64,000 nucleotides of DNA from Bradyrhizobium sp. ARR65 (GCF_000472385.1 NZ_AWZU01000041.1:127-64126); one strand, 5' to 3'. Counted from the stretch's first letter, positions 51,925 through 61,644 are shown. Numbers and translations are program-made. Notes: generated from the sequence alone by a model not told the origin.

Positions 51925-53112
51925 ATGACCGTTCGCGCCGGCCGGGAGTTTCTGGCCATTCCCGGGCCCACCACCATGCCTGACGAGGTGCTGCGCGCGA
52001 TGCACCGGCCCGCGCTCGACATCTACTCCGAACAGATGGTCAATTTGAGCGACAGCCTGTTGCGCGATCTCTCGAAGCTGTTCGCGACCAAGGCCAAATC
52101 CTACATCTACATCGCGAACGGCCATGGCGCCTGGGAAGCGGTGCTCTCCAACGTGCTCTCGCGCGGCGATAAGGTGCTGGTGCTGGAGAGCGGACGCTTT
52201 GCGGTCGGCTGGGGCAATGCCGCGCGCGCCATGGGCGCCGAGGTCGAGGTGCTGAAGGGCGACTGGCGGCGCGCGGTGCGGCCCGATGAAGTGGAGGCGC
52301 GGCTGCGCGCGGACAAGAATCATGCGATCAAGGCGATCCTCGTCGCCCAGGTCGACACCGCCTCCGGCGTGGTCAACGATGTCGAGGCGATCGGCAAGGC
52401 CATCAAGACGGCCGGACATCCCGCGCTCTACATGGTCGACACCGTGGCTTCGCTCGGCTGCATGCCGTTCGAGATGGACAAATGGGGCATCGATGTCGCG
52501 ATGTCCGGCTCGCAGAAGGGCCTGATGACCCCGCCCGGGCTGGGCTTCGTCGCCGCCAATGAGCGCGCGCAAGGAGTGCACAAGACGGCCGATTTGCGCA
52601 CTCCCTATTGGGACTGGACCGAGCGCGAGGGCGTCGAGCACTACCGCCGCTATGCCGGCACCGCGCCGGTGCATCTGTTGTTCGCGCTGCGACAGGCCAT
52701 CGACATGCTGTTCGAGGAAGGGCTCGACAACGTGTTCCGCCGGCATCAGCTTCTCGCCGAAGCGGTGCGGCGCGCGGTCGCTGTGTGGTCCGAGGGCCAG
52801 GTGCTCGGCTTCAACATCACGGAAAGCTCCGAGCGCTCCAACACCGTGACCACCGTGCTGGTGGGCAACGGCCACGAGCCCACCAAACTGCACCGCTACT
52901 GCAAGGAGAAATGCGGCGTGGTGCTGGGCGTCGGCATCGGCGACCTGCAGGGCCAGGCGTTCCGCATCGCCCATATGGGCCACATCAACGCGCCGATGAT
53001 CCTGGGGACGCTCGGCGTGATCGAGGTCGGCCTCAACGCGCTGCGGATTCCACATGGCAAGGGCGGCATGGAGGCGGCGATCGCCTATATCGGCGAAAGT
53101 GTTGGCGCCTAG
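51925..53112 (+). CDS. Serine/alanine-glyoxylate-type PLP aminotransferase (class V)
   Basis: A 395-aa fold-type I PLP enzyme with FLAIPGPTTMPDEVLRAM, IANGHGAWEAVLSN and the PLP-lysine motif AMSGSQKGLMTPPGLGF. RIAHMGHINAPMILGTLG near the C-terminus matches serine-glyoxylate aminotransferases of the serine cycle. The ATG follows AAGGAAA. A phosphonate-related role (2-aminoethylphosphonate transaminase) is an alternative because an ABC transporter of compatible type follows, but no phosphonatase is seen. Confidence 0.88.
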   Translation: MTVRAGREFLAIPGPTTMPDEVLRAMHRPALDIYSEQMVNLSDSLLRDLSKLFATKAKSYIYIANGHGAWEAVLSNVLSRGDKVLVLESGRFAVGWGNAARAMGAEVEVLKGDWRRAVRPDEVEARLRADKNHAIKAILVAQVDTASGVVNDVEAIGKAIKTAGHPALYMVDTVASLGCMPFEMDKWGIDVAMSGSQKGLMTPPGLGFVAANERAQGVHKTADLRTPYWDWTEREGVEHYRRYAGTAPVHLLFALRQAIDMLFEEGLDNVFRRHQLLAEAVRRAVAVWSEGQVLGFNITESSERSNTVTTVLVGNGHEPTKLHRYCKEKCGVVLGVGIGDLQGQAFRIAHMGHINAPMILGTLGVIEVGLNALRIPHGKGGMEAAIAYIGESVGA

Positions 53113-53194
53113 GCTCTGTTCGCCGCGCGGCTTTTAGTGCTTACTCCCGGGTAAAGCGCGCCTGAGGCTCGCAACAATACGCCGGGGGAGATGC

Positions 53195-54256
53195 GTGGCG
53201 CCGGTTGAACTGCGCGGCCTGACAAAACGCTTTGGTCCGCTCACCGTGGTCGATGACGTCTCGTTGCGGATCGAGCACGGCAGGCTCGTGTGCCTGCTCG
53301 GCCCCTCCGGCTGCGGCAAGACCACGACGCTGCGGCTGATCGCCGGCTTTCTCGAACCGTCCGCCGGAGAAATCTGCGTCGGCGACCGTATTCTATCGTC
53401 GACAATGCGAACCGTGCCGCCGGAAAACCGGGGGATGTCGATGATCTTCCAGAGCTACGCGCTCTGGCCGCACATGACGGTCGCGGACAACATCACCTAC
53501 GGTTTGCGGGTCCGCAAGCTCGACCGCGAGACCATCGCAAAAAAGCTCGCGGCGATCCTCGCCACCACCAGGCTGGAGCCGCTGGCGCAGCGCTACCCCG
53601 GCGAACTCTCGGGCGGACAGCAGCAGCGCGTCGCGCTGGCGCGGGCGCTGATCGTCGAACCCGAGACGCTGCTGCTCGACGAGCCGCTGTCCAATCTCGA
53701 CGCCAATCTGCGCGAGGAGATGCGCTTCGAGATCCGCAGACTGCATGACGAATACCGCTACACGACAGTCTACGTCACTCATGACCAGTCGGAGGCGATG
53801 ACCACCGCCGACCTGATTGCGGTGATGAACGCAGGCCGCATCGACCAACTCGGCACGCCCGAGGACATCTACGACCGCCCGCAATCGGAATTCGTGGCGC
53901 GCTTCATCGGCGCGGCCAATGTGATCAAGGCGGTGGCGCGCGATGAAAACCACGTCGCTTTTGCGGACACGACGCTACAAGTGGTCGGCGCCAAGCTCGT
54001 TGCCGGTCAACCCGCCGCGGTGGCGATCCGCCAGCACGACATTGCGCTGGCCACACAAGCGTCGCCCGGTACGCCGAACACGCTGCCCGCGCGCGTGATC
54101 CGGCAGGTGTTTCTTGGCGCAAGCCGCGACTATCTGGTCGAGGCGGCCGACGGCACGTCCTTGCGCGTGGTCACGAGCCCCGGCAATGTGGTGGCCGACG
54201 GCAGCAAGGTGTGGCTGACACTCCCGCCGCGACGTTGCCGGGCGCTGGAGCGGTGA
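53195..54256 (+). CDS. ABC transporter ATP-binding protein, iron/2-AEP type (FbpC-like)
   Basis: A 353-aa ATPase with Walker A (GPSGCGKTTTL), Q-loop (IFQSYALWPHMTVADN), signature (YPGELSGGQQQRVALARAL), Walker B (LLLDEPLSNLDANLREEM) and H-loop (VYVTHDQSEAMT). The C-terminal TOBE-like regulatory domain (AIRQHDIALATQ, VFLGASRDYLVEAADG) places it with the Fe3+, spermidine and 2-aminoethylphosphonate importers. GTG start after GGGGGAGAT. The permease gene follows, after a dispersed repeat. Confidence 0.93.
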   Translation: MAPVELRGLTKRFGPLTVVDDVSLRIEHGRLVCLLGPSGCGKTTTLRLIAGFLEPSAGEICVGDRILSSTMRTVPPENRGMSMIFQSYALWPHMTVADNITYGLRVRKLDRETIAKKLAAILATTRLEPLAQRYPGELSGGQQQRVALARALIVEPETLLLDEPLSNLDANLREEMRFEIRRLHDEYRYTTVYVTHDQSEAMTTADLIAVMNAGRIDQLGTPEDIYDRPQSEFVARFIGAANVIKAVARDENHVAFADTTLQVVGAKLVAGQPAAVAIRQHDIALATQASPGTPNTLPARVIRQVFLGASRDYLVEAADGTSLRVVTSPGNVVADGSKVWLTLPPRRCRALER

Positions 54257-54295
54257 GATGCGCGTGATGCGAACTGTTGCGTCCCCACTCACCGC

Positions 54296-54378
54296 CGTCA
54301 TTCCGGGGCGCCTCGAAGAGGCGAACCCGGAATCTCGAGGTTCCGGGCTCGCTCCTTCGGAGCGCCCCGGAACGACGG
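54296..54378. repeat. Dispersed palindromic repeat, CATTCCGGGG family, copy 4, inside an ABC operon
   Basis: It reads CGTCATTCCGGGGCGCCTCG, GAACCCGGAATCTCGAGGTT and GGAGCGCCCCGGAACGACGG. The arms form a perfect or near-perfect hairpin of about 83 bp. It splits the ATPase gene from its permease gene. Confidence 0.75.
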
Positions 54379-54388
54379 AGGATGCGGC

Positions 54389-56110
54389 ATGACCATCGCC
54401 GCGGACATCTCACGCACCAAGCCCCGCATCGACTTCACAAAGCCAGTGCTATGGCTGTTCGCAGCCTGTCTGATCGTGCTGATCGCGCTGCCCTTATCGT
54501 GGCTTGCGATCTACAGCTTGACCGACAAGGCACGGCATTTCACGTTGCAGAATTTTGCCACCCTGTTTTCCGATCCCGATTTTCTCGATCCGCTGTTCAC
54601 CACCGCTGTTATCGCCGTCAGCTCCGCCGCAATCTGCTGTGCGATTGCCGCGCCGATCGGCTGGTTGGTGTCGCGCACCGACATGCCGGGCCGGCAGATG
54701 ATTCGCGCGCTGGTGACCGCATCCTTCGTGACGCCGCCCTTTCTCGGCGCGATCGCCTGGGAGCTGCTGGCCGCACCCAACAGCGGGCTGCTCAACCAAT
54801 TCTATCGTTTCATCACCGGCACCGAGCCCGACGATCACCTGTTCAACATCTATTCGCTGGAAGGCCTCATCTTCGTCATCTCCTGCTACACTTTCCCTTT
54901 CGTGTTCGTGCCGATCGCGAACGCGCTGGACACCATGCCGGGGGAATTGGAAGACGCGTCCGCCATTCTCGGTGCCAAGGCCTGGACCACGGCGCGCCGC
55001 ATCACAATTCCGCTCGCGCTGCCGGCGCTGGTGGCCGGCAGCCTGATCGCGTTCTTGCAGGCGATGACCTTGTTCGGCTCGCCCGCGATTCTCGCGCTGC
55101 CCGCGGGCTTTCACACCATGACCACGAAAATCTGGAGCCTGTTTCAGTACCCGCCGAAGCCAGAGCTCGCCGCGGCGGGCGCGGTGCCGCTGCTGCTCCT
55201 GACCATACTGCTCCTGCAGGCGCAAAAATTCATGCTGGGGCGGCGCAGCTATTCGGTAGTCGGCGGCAAATATGGCTCGCCGCGGCGGATCGAACTGAAA
55301 GGCTGGCGCTGGGCCGCGCTCACATTCTGCCTGCTGGTGCTGCTCAACCCGGTGTTCCTGCCCTATTTCGCGCTGCTCAACGCGGCCGTCTCGCCCAACG
55401 CCACGACGCTGGTAACGCCATCGACGCTGACGCTGCACAATATCGTCTTCGTGTTCACCGAACTGTCCTCGACCGCGCTGGTCCTGAAGAACACGGTTAT
55501 CCTGGGCACGGCCACCGCCACCATCGGCACGATCGTGGCGCTGGTTCTCGCCTATGTCGCCACGCGCCAGGCGATCGTCGGCGCGGGCCTGCTCGGCTTT
55601 CTCGCCACCGCGCCGGTCGCGGTGCCCGGGATCGTGCTCGGCGTCGGCCTGTTCTTGAGCTACACGCGGCCGCCCTTCGTGCTTTACGGCACACTCTGGA
55701 TCCTTCTGCTCGCCTATCTGATCATCAATCTCCCCTCGGCCTATCAGCAATTGCAGGCGGCATTCACCGCGATCCATCCCGAACTCGAGGACGCCAGCCG
55801 CATTCTCGGCGCGACGCGGCTGCAATCGCTGATCGGGATCACCGCGCCGCTGTTGCGCAGCGCCGTGATCGCGACCTGGTGCTTCATCTTCATCGGCGTG
55901 ATGCGCGAGCTCTCCGCGGCGATTGTGCTGTTTACCTCGGAAACCAAGGTGCTGAGCGTTCTGATCTACGATCTCAACGAGGGCGGCGAGCTCGCCGCCA
56001 TTTCCGTGCTCGGCATCGTCATGCTGCTGATCACCTTCGCCGTGGTGCTGGCGGTGAACCGCATCCCGATATTCGGCGCCGGTGCCAGCGCACGGCTGCG
56101 CAATAACTAG
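54389..56110 (+). CDS. ABC transporter permease, fused two-domain (FbpB-like)
   Basis: A 573-aa inner-membrane protein made of two BPD_transp_1 domains in tandem, about 12 TM helices. The first EAA loop is LEDASAILGAKAWTTARRIT and the second LEDASRILGATRLQSLIGIT; their similarity shows internal duplication. This layout is typical of Fe3+ and 2-AEP importers. A solute-binding protein gene is absent on both sides, so specificity is unassigned. Confidence 0.93.
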   Translation: MTIAADISRTKPRIDFTKPVLWLFAACLIVLIALPLSWLAIYSLTDKARHFTLQNFATLFSDPDFLDPLFTTAVIAVSSAAICCAIAAPIGWLVSRTDMPGRQMIRALVTASFVTPPFLGAIAWELLAAPNSGLLNQFYRFITGTEPDDHLFNIYSLEGLIFVISCYTFPFVFVPIANALDTMPGELEDASAILGAKAWTTARRITIPLALPALVAGSLIAFLQAMTLFGSPAILALPAGFHTMTTKIWSLFQYPPKPELAAAGAVPLLLLTILLLQAQKFMLGRRSYSVVGGKYGSPRRIELKGWRWAALTFCLLVLLNPVFLPYFALLNAAVSPNATTLVTPSTLTLHNIVFVFTELSSTALVLKNTVILGTATATIGTIVALVLAYVATRQAIVGAGLLGFLATAPVAVPGIVLGVGLFLSYTRPPFVLYGTLWILLLAYLIINLPSAYQQLQAAFTAIHPELEDASRILGATRLQSLIGITAPLLRSAVIATWCFIFIGVMRELSAAIVLFTSETKVLSVLIYDLNEGGELAAISVLGIVMLLITFAVVLAVNRIPIFGAGASARLRNN

Positions 56111-56148
56111 AGCAGGCGCAATATCGAAACCCGTCCAAAGTTAATCCC

Positions 56149-56325
56149 GTCACCCCCTGAGGTGCTCGCGCCAGCGAGCCTCAAAGGGCGACGGCCCGGG
56201 TCTCGCAGCGGGGCCGTTCATCCTTCGAGGCCGCCGCGGAGCCTGTCATCGGGCCGCGCTTTGCGCGGACCCGTTGGCATCGGCGCCTCAGAATGATGGT
56301 TCGAGCAGGCTCGTCAGGATGTCGG
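56149..56325. repeat. Dispersed intergenic repeat, TCATCCTGA family, copy 2
   Basis: It contains GTCACCCCCTGAGGTGCTCG, AGCCTCAAAGGGCGACGGCC, GGGGCCGTTCATCCTTCGAG and CGCCTCAGAATGATGG, followed by a further short CAGGATGTCGG. It shares blocks with the element at 50897-51010 in a different arrangement. The 307-base gap between the permease and oligopeptidase genes is otherwise featureless. Confidence 0.6.
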
Positions 56326-56417
56326 TTCAAGATGGATACGCCCGGCATATGGCAATCCGTCGTTCCGCGCCCATATGTCCCGGACCCGATCGAAGCCCCG
56401 CGTCAACGAGGACCTAA

Positions 56418-58544
56418 GTGACTGAAATCCTGGACAAACAGGCTGCCGCCGTGAAGCCGCCGGAGGCTCCCCGCCGGCCGCATTCCTTCACCCGCCACGG
56501 CATCACCATCACCGACGACTATGCCTGGTTGAAGGATCCCAGTTGGCAGGAGGTCCTGCACGATCCGGCGGTCCTGGATCCGGATATCCGCGCCTATCTC
56601 GAAGCCGAGAACAACTATACCGAGAGCCTGCTCGGCCATACCGCGACGCTGCAGAAGAAGCTGGTTGCGGAAATGCGCGGCCGCATCAAGGAGGACGATT
56701 CCAGCGTGCCTTCGCCGGACGGGCCTTACGCCTATTTCCGCAAATTCCGCGAGGGCGGGCAGCACGAGATGTTCGGCCGCATGCCGCGCGATGGCGGCGA
56801 CGAGCACATCGTGCTCGACGGTGACGCGCTCGCGAAGGACCAAGACTATTTCAAATTCGGCGACAGCCGCCATTCCTGGGATCACCGCTTGCAGGCTTGG
56901 AGTGCCGATACCAAGGGCTCGGAATATTTCGCGATCCGCATCCGTGATTGGCAAACCGGTGAGGACTTCGACGATCTCGTCGAGGACACCGACGGCGGCA
57001 TGGTGTGGAGCGCGGATTGCAAGAGCTTCTTCTATGTCAAGCTCGACGAGAACCACCGGCCGATGCAGGTCTGGCGGCATCGGCTTGGCACCGCGCAGGC
57101 GGACGACATCCTCGTCTATGAGGAACAGGATCCCGGCTGGTTCACCCATCTGCACGAATCGAGCTCCGGCCGCTTTTGCGTGATCGCCGGCGGCGACCAC
57201 GAGACCTCCGAGCAGCGCCTGATCGATCTGAAGAACCCCGATGCGCCGCCGCGCCTGGTCGCCGCGCGCGAGAAGGGCGTGCAATATTCGATCGCCGATC
57301 GCGGCGAGGAATTGTTCATCCTCACCAATGCGGATAACGCGATCGACTTCAAGATCGTCACCGCCCCGCTCACCGCGGCTGAGCGCGCCAACTGGCGCGA
57401 CCTGATCGGCCATCGCCCCGGCGTCTATATCCTCGGCCACGATCTCTATTCGGGCCACCTGGTGCGGCTGGAGCGCGCCCATGCGTTGCCGTCCATCATC
57501 ATCCGCGATCTCGCAACCGGCGATGAGCACGCCATCGCCTTCGATGAGGCGGCCTATTCGCTCGACACCATGGGCTCCTACGAATTCGACACCACGAATT
57601 TGCGCTTCGCCTATTCGTCGATGACAACGCCGTCGGAAGTCTATGACTACGACATGGCGAAGCGGACGCGCGTTTTGCGCAAGCGCCAGGAAATCCCGTC
57701 CGGCCACAATCCCGCCGACTATGTCACGACGCGCATCATGGCGATCTCGCATGATGGCGTGGAGGTGCCGATCTCGCTGCTGCATCACCGCGACTTCAAA
57801 CGCGACGGCAACGCGCCGCTGTTGCTCTATGGCTACGGCTCCTACGGCCACGCCATGCCGGCTTCGTTCAACGCCAACCGCCTGTCGCTGGTCGATCGCG
57901 GCTTCGTCTACGCCATTGCGCATATCCGCGGCGGTACCGACAAGGGCTGGGGCTGGTATCTCGACGGCAAGCGCGAGAAGAAGACCAACAGCTTCGACGA
58001 TTTCGCTGCCTGCGCCCGCGCGCTTATCGAGGCCAACTACACGAGCGAGAAGCGCATCGTCGGTCATGGCGGCAGCGCCGGCGGCATGTTGATGGGGGCC
58101 GTTGCCAACCGGGCCGGCGAGCTATTTGCCGGCATCGTCGCGGAGGTGCCGTTCGTCGACGTGCTCAACACTATGCTGGATGACACGCTGCCGCTGACGC
58201 CGCCGGAATGGCCGGAATGGGGCAACCCGATCGAAAGCGAAAAGGACTTTCGCACCATCCTGTCCTATTCGCCCTATGACAATGTCGCGGCGAAGGCCTA
58301 TCCGGCGATCCTCGCCATGGCGGGCCTGACCGACCCGCGTGTCACCTATTGGGAGCCGGCGAAATGGATCGCGCGGCTGCGCGCCACGATGACCGGGGGT
58401 GGCCCGGTGATGCTGCGCACCAACATGGGCGCCGGCCATGGCGGCGCCTCGGGGCGCTTCAACCGGCTCGATGAAATCGCCATCGTCTATGCCTTTGCGC
58501 TGTGGGCGGTCGGCCTTGCCGAGGTGGATGCGATCGGCGCCTGA
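56418..58544 (+). CDS. S9 family serine peptidase, oligopeptidase B type
   Basis: A 708-aa peptidase with an N-terminal seven-bladed propeller region and a C-terminal alpha/beta hydrolase domain. The catalytic Ser is Ser553 in GHGGSAGGMLMGA. The expected Asp lies in MAGLTDPRVTYWEP, and the His in NMGAGHGGASGRF. The GNPIESEKDFRTILSYSPYDNV segment before the Asp is typical of PtrB. It should cleave after basic residues in short peptides in the cytoplasm. GTG start with GAGGA ahead. Confidence 0.93.
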   Translation: MTEILDKQAAAVKPPEAPRRPHSFTRHGITITDDYAWLKDPSWQEVLHDPAVLDPDIRAYLEAENNYTESLLGHTATLQKKLVAEMRGRIKEDDSSVPSPDGPYAYFRKFREGGQHEMFGRMPRDGGDEHIVLDGDALAKDQDYFKFGDSRHSWDHRLQAWSADTKGSEYFAIRIRDWQTGEDFDDLVEDTDGGMVWSADCKSFFYVKLDENHRPMQVWRHRLGTAQADDILVYEEQDPGWFTHLHESSSGRFCVIAGGDHETSEQRLIDLKNPDAPPRLVAAREKGVQYSIADRGEELFILTNADNAIDFKIVTAPLTAAERANWRDLIGHRPGVYILGHDLYSGHLVRLERAHALPSIIIRDLATGDEHAIAFDEAAYSLDTMGSYEFDTTNLRFAYSSMTTPSEVYDYDMAKRTRVLRKRQEIPSGHNPADYVTTRIMAISHDGVEVPISLLHHRDFKRDGNAPLLLYGYGSYGHAMPASFNANRLSLVDRGFVYAIAHIRGGTDKGWGWYLDGKREKKTNSFDDFAACARALIEANYTSEKRIVGHGGSAGGMLMGAVANRAGELFAGIVAEVPFVDVLNTMLDDTLPLTPPEWPEWGNPIESEKDFRTILSYSPYDNVAAKAYPAILAMAGLTDPRVTYWEPAKWIARLRATMTGGGPVMLRTNMGAGHGGASGRFNRLDEIAIVYAFALWAVGLAEVDAIGA

Positions 58545-58914
58545 CACCGCGGCGGGTCGAAAAGCATCACGGATCAAGCTGCAAGGGCGAACGACTGCCC
58601 TGGACCCGTCACAATTGCGAGGAGCCAACGGGTCGCGCAAACGCGCGCCCGATGACAGGCTCCGCGACGAAGCAATCCAGACTGCATCCGTGGAGAATGT
58701 CTGGCTTGCTTCGCTTACGCTCGCAACGACGCCGGAGGTTGGCCCGCGTTCTCTCAATTCGCACAGCCCCGGCAAACGCGCAAAAAGGCCGCGCACGATT
58801 CCAGCACTTTTCGCGATGGTGTGACCGTACCGTAACAGACTTTTCCGACCGGAGCGGCTAGGTCCTGGCTTGCACGAAAACTGCCATTCCTACAGTCGTT
58901 CTTAAAGAGTTGCC
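58545..58914. repeat. Intergenic stretch with a CAATCCAGACTG-type dispersed repeat
   Basis: The block CACAATTGCGAGGAGCCAAC, GCGACGAAGCAATCCAGACT and GTCTGGCTTGCTTCGC, then CTCGCAACGACG, spans about 58608-58732. It is a mosaic of a third repeat type that I recognise from these genomes: complementary arms (GCGAAGCAATCCAGAC-like and GTCTGG-TTGCTTCGC) flank a short centre. The last 170 bases before 58915 hold the autotransporter promoter region. Confidence 0.55.
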
Positions 58915-61644
58915 GTGGACTTTCCTATTGTCGGACGCGCCCTCGTCGGGCGTCAAAACTACTGGCTGAAGTGGTTCGTTGCTTCCCTGTCATTGCTGAT
59001 CATCACGTCACTTGGTCTTGCTGACCAGGCGCAAGCAGCTGCCATCGCCAGCACCACCACCGTCTCGTCTTCGCAAGACCCAAGCATCGTCAACCAGGCC
59101 GTGATTTTCACCATCGTTGTTAACGGGGCAGCGGGCACTGCAACTGGAACGGTCTCTGTCGACTTCGGAGATGGGGCAAGTGCCGGCGCCGCGCTTAGCG
59201 GAGGGACCGCCTCGGTTACGCACACCTACACGAGCGTCCAGACCTTCACCGTCACCGCCACCTACGCGGGAGACGTAACCTATGCCCCAAGCAACGGAAG
59301 CGTCGGACAGCAAGTCGCTCAAGCATCGAGCTCGACGACCGTATCCGCCGCGCCCGATCCATCCTCGGTCGGCCAGATCGTAACCTTCACCGCGAGCGTG
59401 ACGGAGACCGGTGGGCTCCCGGCCTCGTCCGGCACCGTGACCTTCAACTTCGGCGACGGTGCGACTTCCACGGCCTCGCTATCAGGCGGAGTTGCACAAG
59501 CCACGCATGCCTACACATCGACTGGCAACTTTACCGTCACCGCGAATTATAGCGGCACCCCGGACGTGGCGGCGAGTTCGGGTACGGTAAGCGAAGCCGT
59601 CAATGCCGCGGCGTCGACGACGACGCTCACATCCTCATCGGCTTCCAGCGTGGCGGGCCAATCCGTCACTTTCACCGCTACCGTCTCAGGCGTAGGCGGC
59701 ATCACGCCTACGGGCTCCGTCACCTTTGACTTCGGAGACGGCACGGCCGTAACCGTTGCCCTTGCCGGCGGCGTCGCCAGCACGCCACACACATACGCAG
59801 CGGCTGGAAATTTTACGGTCACTGCATCCTATGGCGGCGGCACGAGCTATTTGGCACGCTCAACGACGATATCGCAAAATGTGGCCAATCCATCATCGTC
59901 GTCGACGGCCCTGACGTCCACGCCCGATCCAAGCAGCGTCGGACAGTCCGTGACATTCACCGCGACAGTCACGGGCTCGGGAGGCACCCCAAGTGGGACT
60001 GTCAGCTTCAGCTTCGGAGACGGTGTGACCGCAACAAGCAGCCTCGTCGCCGGCGTTGCGGCTATCACCCACGCCTATGCGGCGCCGGGCGGCTTCACCG
60101 TCACGGTCACCTATTCCGGCGACGTCAATTTCACCACGAGCTCGGCAACCCGTCAGCAGACCGTCAGCGTCAACGCGACGACCATATCGCTGTCCTCCTC
60201 GCCCAACCCGAGCCAGGCGGGACAGGCGGTGATCTTCACCGCAAACGTGACGAGCCCCGGCGGTGCGCCGACAGGCAACGTGACCTTCAAGGATGGCGGC
60301 ACGGCGTTGGGAACGGTCGCGCTGTCCGGTGGCGCCGCGACCTTCACCACCACCTCACTCGCAACCGGCAACCACACGATCACGGCAAGCTATCTCGGCG
60401 CATCCGGCTTCGCCGCGAGCACGTCCGCCGCGCTGATCCAGGTCGTGAATACGCCTTCCGACAGTCTCAAGCTGCGGACACTGCAGGTGCTGGCCGCGCC
60501 CGTGGCGGCGCAAAATTCGGGACAGGCGATCTCGGGTGCCGTCGACAGCGCCATCGCTGAAGGGTTCAGCACGACCGGCGGCACTTTGATCAACCCGAGC
60601 GCGACTGGCATCCGGTTCAACTTCGCGGCCGATCCCGACGCTAGCCCGTCACAAATCGCCAGCAGCTCGGCCGATTCGGTGCGCAACGGAAGCGCCCCGC
60701 TCGGCGAGGGCGGCCAAAACTCCGCCGCGCAGGCCTACGCCGGCAACCACACAGGTCGCGTCGATAGCGCGTTCGACGCACTGGCAAGCGCCATGCCCAC
60801 CAAGGCACCGCCGCGTTACGTCGCGCCGCGGGATTGGCTGGTCTGGGCCGAGATCCATGGCGCCACGCTCGATCGCTGGGGCACCGGCAGCGGCGTCGGC
60901 ACGGTGTCGGGCGTGCCGTTGCTCTATGGCAACCAGATCAACGTGCTGGCCGGCGTGACGCGAAGGATGTTGCCGAACCTGCTGGTCGGCGCGCTCGGCG
61001 GTTACGAGACGTTCGACTATCGCTCCGATGCGCTGCAGGGCCGCTTGAAGGGCGACGGCTGGACCATTGGCCCCTACCTCGGATGGATGATCGCGCAAGA
61101 CATCCGCTTCGATGCGGCGTTCACCTATTCCGGCATCGGCTATGATGGCCTTGCGGGCACGGCATCCGGATCATTCCCAGGCCATCGCTGGTTGCTGTCT
61201 GCCGGACTGACCGGCACGTATAGGACGAGCGGCTTTCTGATCGAGCCGTCCGCGCGCGTCTACGCGCTGTGGGAGCGCGAGGATGCCTACAGCGACAGTC
61301 TCGGAACGTTGCAGGCCCCGCGCGATTTCTCAACCGGCCGCGCCAGCGCCGGCATGAAGGTCACCTATCCGATCGCGTGGTCTGCGACCGCCGAATGGGC
61401 GCCTTATGTCGGCCTCTACGGCGATTACTATTTCAACACCGACAACGCCGGCGCAGCGGTTGCGCCGGCCGTGCCGACGCAATTTGTTATGGACGGCTGG
61501 TCAGCCCGCGCCACCGCCGGCGTGGCGACGCGATTTGCCAATGGCGCCCAGGTCGCCATCGGCAGCGAACGCGGCGGCATCGGCGGCAATTTTGCGGTTT
61601 GGACCTATCGTGTTCGGGCGTCGGTGCCGTTTGACGCGCAGTAG
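58915..61644 (+). CDS. Autotransporter with PKD/Ig-like repeats and an outer-membrane barrel
   Basis: A 909-aa protein: an extended signal peptide (about 20-45, LKWFVASLSLLIITSLGLAD), five tandem beta-sandwich repeats of roughly 85-95 residues, a linker, then an autotransporter barrel from about residue 640 to the end (WLVWAEIHGATLDRWGTGSG...). The first four repeats carry the PKD-type FGDG motif (VDFGDG, FNFGDG, FDFGDG, FSFGDG); the fifth has KDGG instead. Ser/Thr are abundant. There is no protease or pectate-lyase passenger. A surface adhesin or structural role is likely. GTG start; single gene. Confidence 0.88.
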   Translation: MDFPIVGRALVGRQNYWLKWFVASLSLLIITSLGLADQAQAAAIASTTTVSSSQDPSIVNQAVIFTIVVNGAAGTATGTVSVDFGDGASAGAALSGGTASVTHTYTSVQTFTVTATYAGDVTYAPSNGSVGQQVAQASSSTTVSAAPDPSSVGQIVTFTASVTETGGLPASSGTVTFNFGDGATSTASLSGGVAQATHAYTSTGNFTVTANYSGTPDVAASSGTVSEAVNAAASTTTLTSSSASSVAGQSVTFTATVSGVGGITPTGSVTFDFGDGTAVTVALAGGVASTPHTYAAAGNFTVTASYGGGTSYLARSTTISQNVANPSSSSTALTSTPDPSSVGQSVTFTATVTGSGGTPSGTVSFSFGDGVTATSSLVAGVAAITHAYAAPGGFTVTVTYSGDVNFTTSSATRQQTVSVNATTISLSSSPNPSQAGQAVIFTANVTSPGGAPTGNVTFKDGGTALGTVALSGGAATFTTTSLATGNHTITASYLGASGFAASTSAALIQVVNTPSDSLKLRTLQVLAAPVAAQNSGQAISGAVDSAIAEGFSTTGGTLINPSATGIRFNFAADPDASPSQIASSSADSVRNGSAPLGEGGQNSAAQAYAGNHTGRVDSAFDALASAMPTKAPPRYVAPRDWLVWAEIHGATLDRWGTGSGVGTVSGVPLLYGNQINVLAGVTRRMLPNLLVGALGGYETFDYRSDALQGRLKGDGWTIGPYLGWMIAQDIRFDAAFTYSGIGYDGLAGTASGSFPGHRWLLSAGLTGTYRTSGFLIEPSARVYALWEREDAYSDSLGTLQAPRDFSTGRASAGMKVTYPIAWSATAEWAPYVGLYGDYYFNTDNAGAAVAPAVPTQFVMDGWSARATAGVATRFANGAQVAIGSERGGIGGNFAVWTYRVRASVPFDAQ

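Noticed and set aside
50998..53055. Minus-strand open frame of 685 codons across the LssY_C and aminotransferase genes
   Set aside because: It spans two real genes and an intergenic repeat on the other strand and has no recognisable domain.
54277..56106. 609-codon plus-strand frame overlapping the ABC permease
   Set aside because: The alternative frame encodes the complete two-domain permease with both EAA loops; this one starts inside a repeat and is Arg/His-rich without domains.
56403..58067. 554-codon minus-strand frame opposite the oligopeptidase gene
   Set aside because: The plus strand encodes the catalytic triad in order; the antisense frame has no motif.
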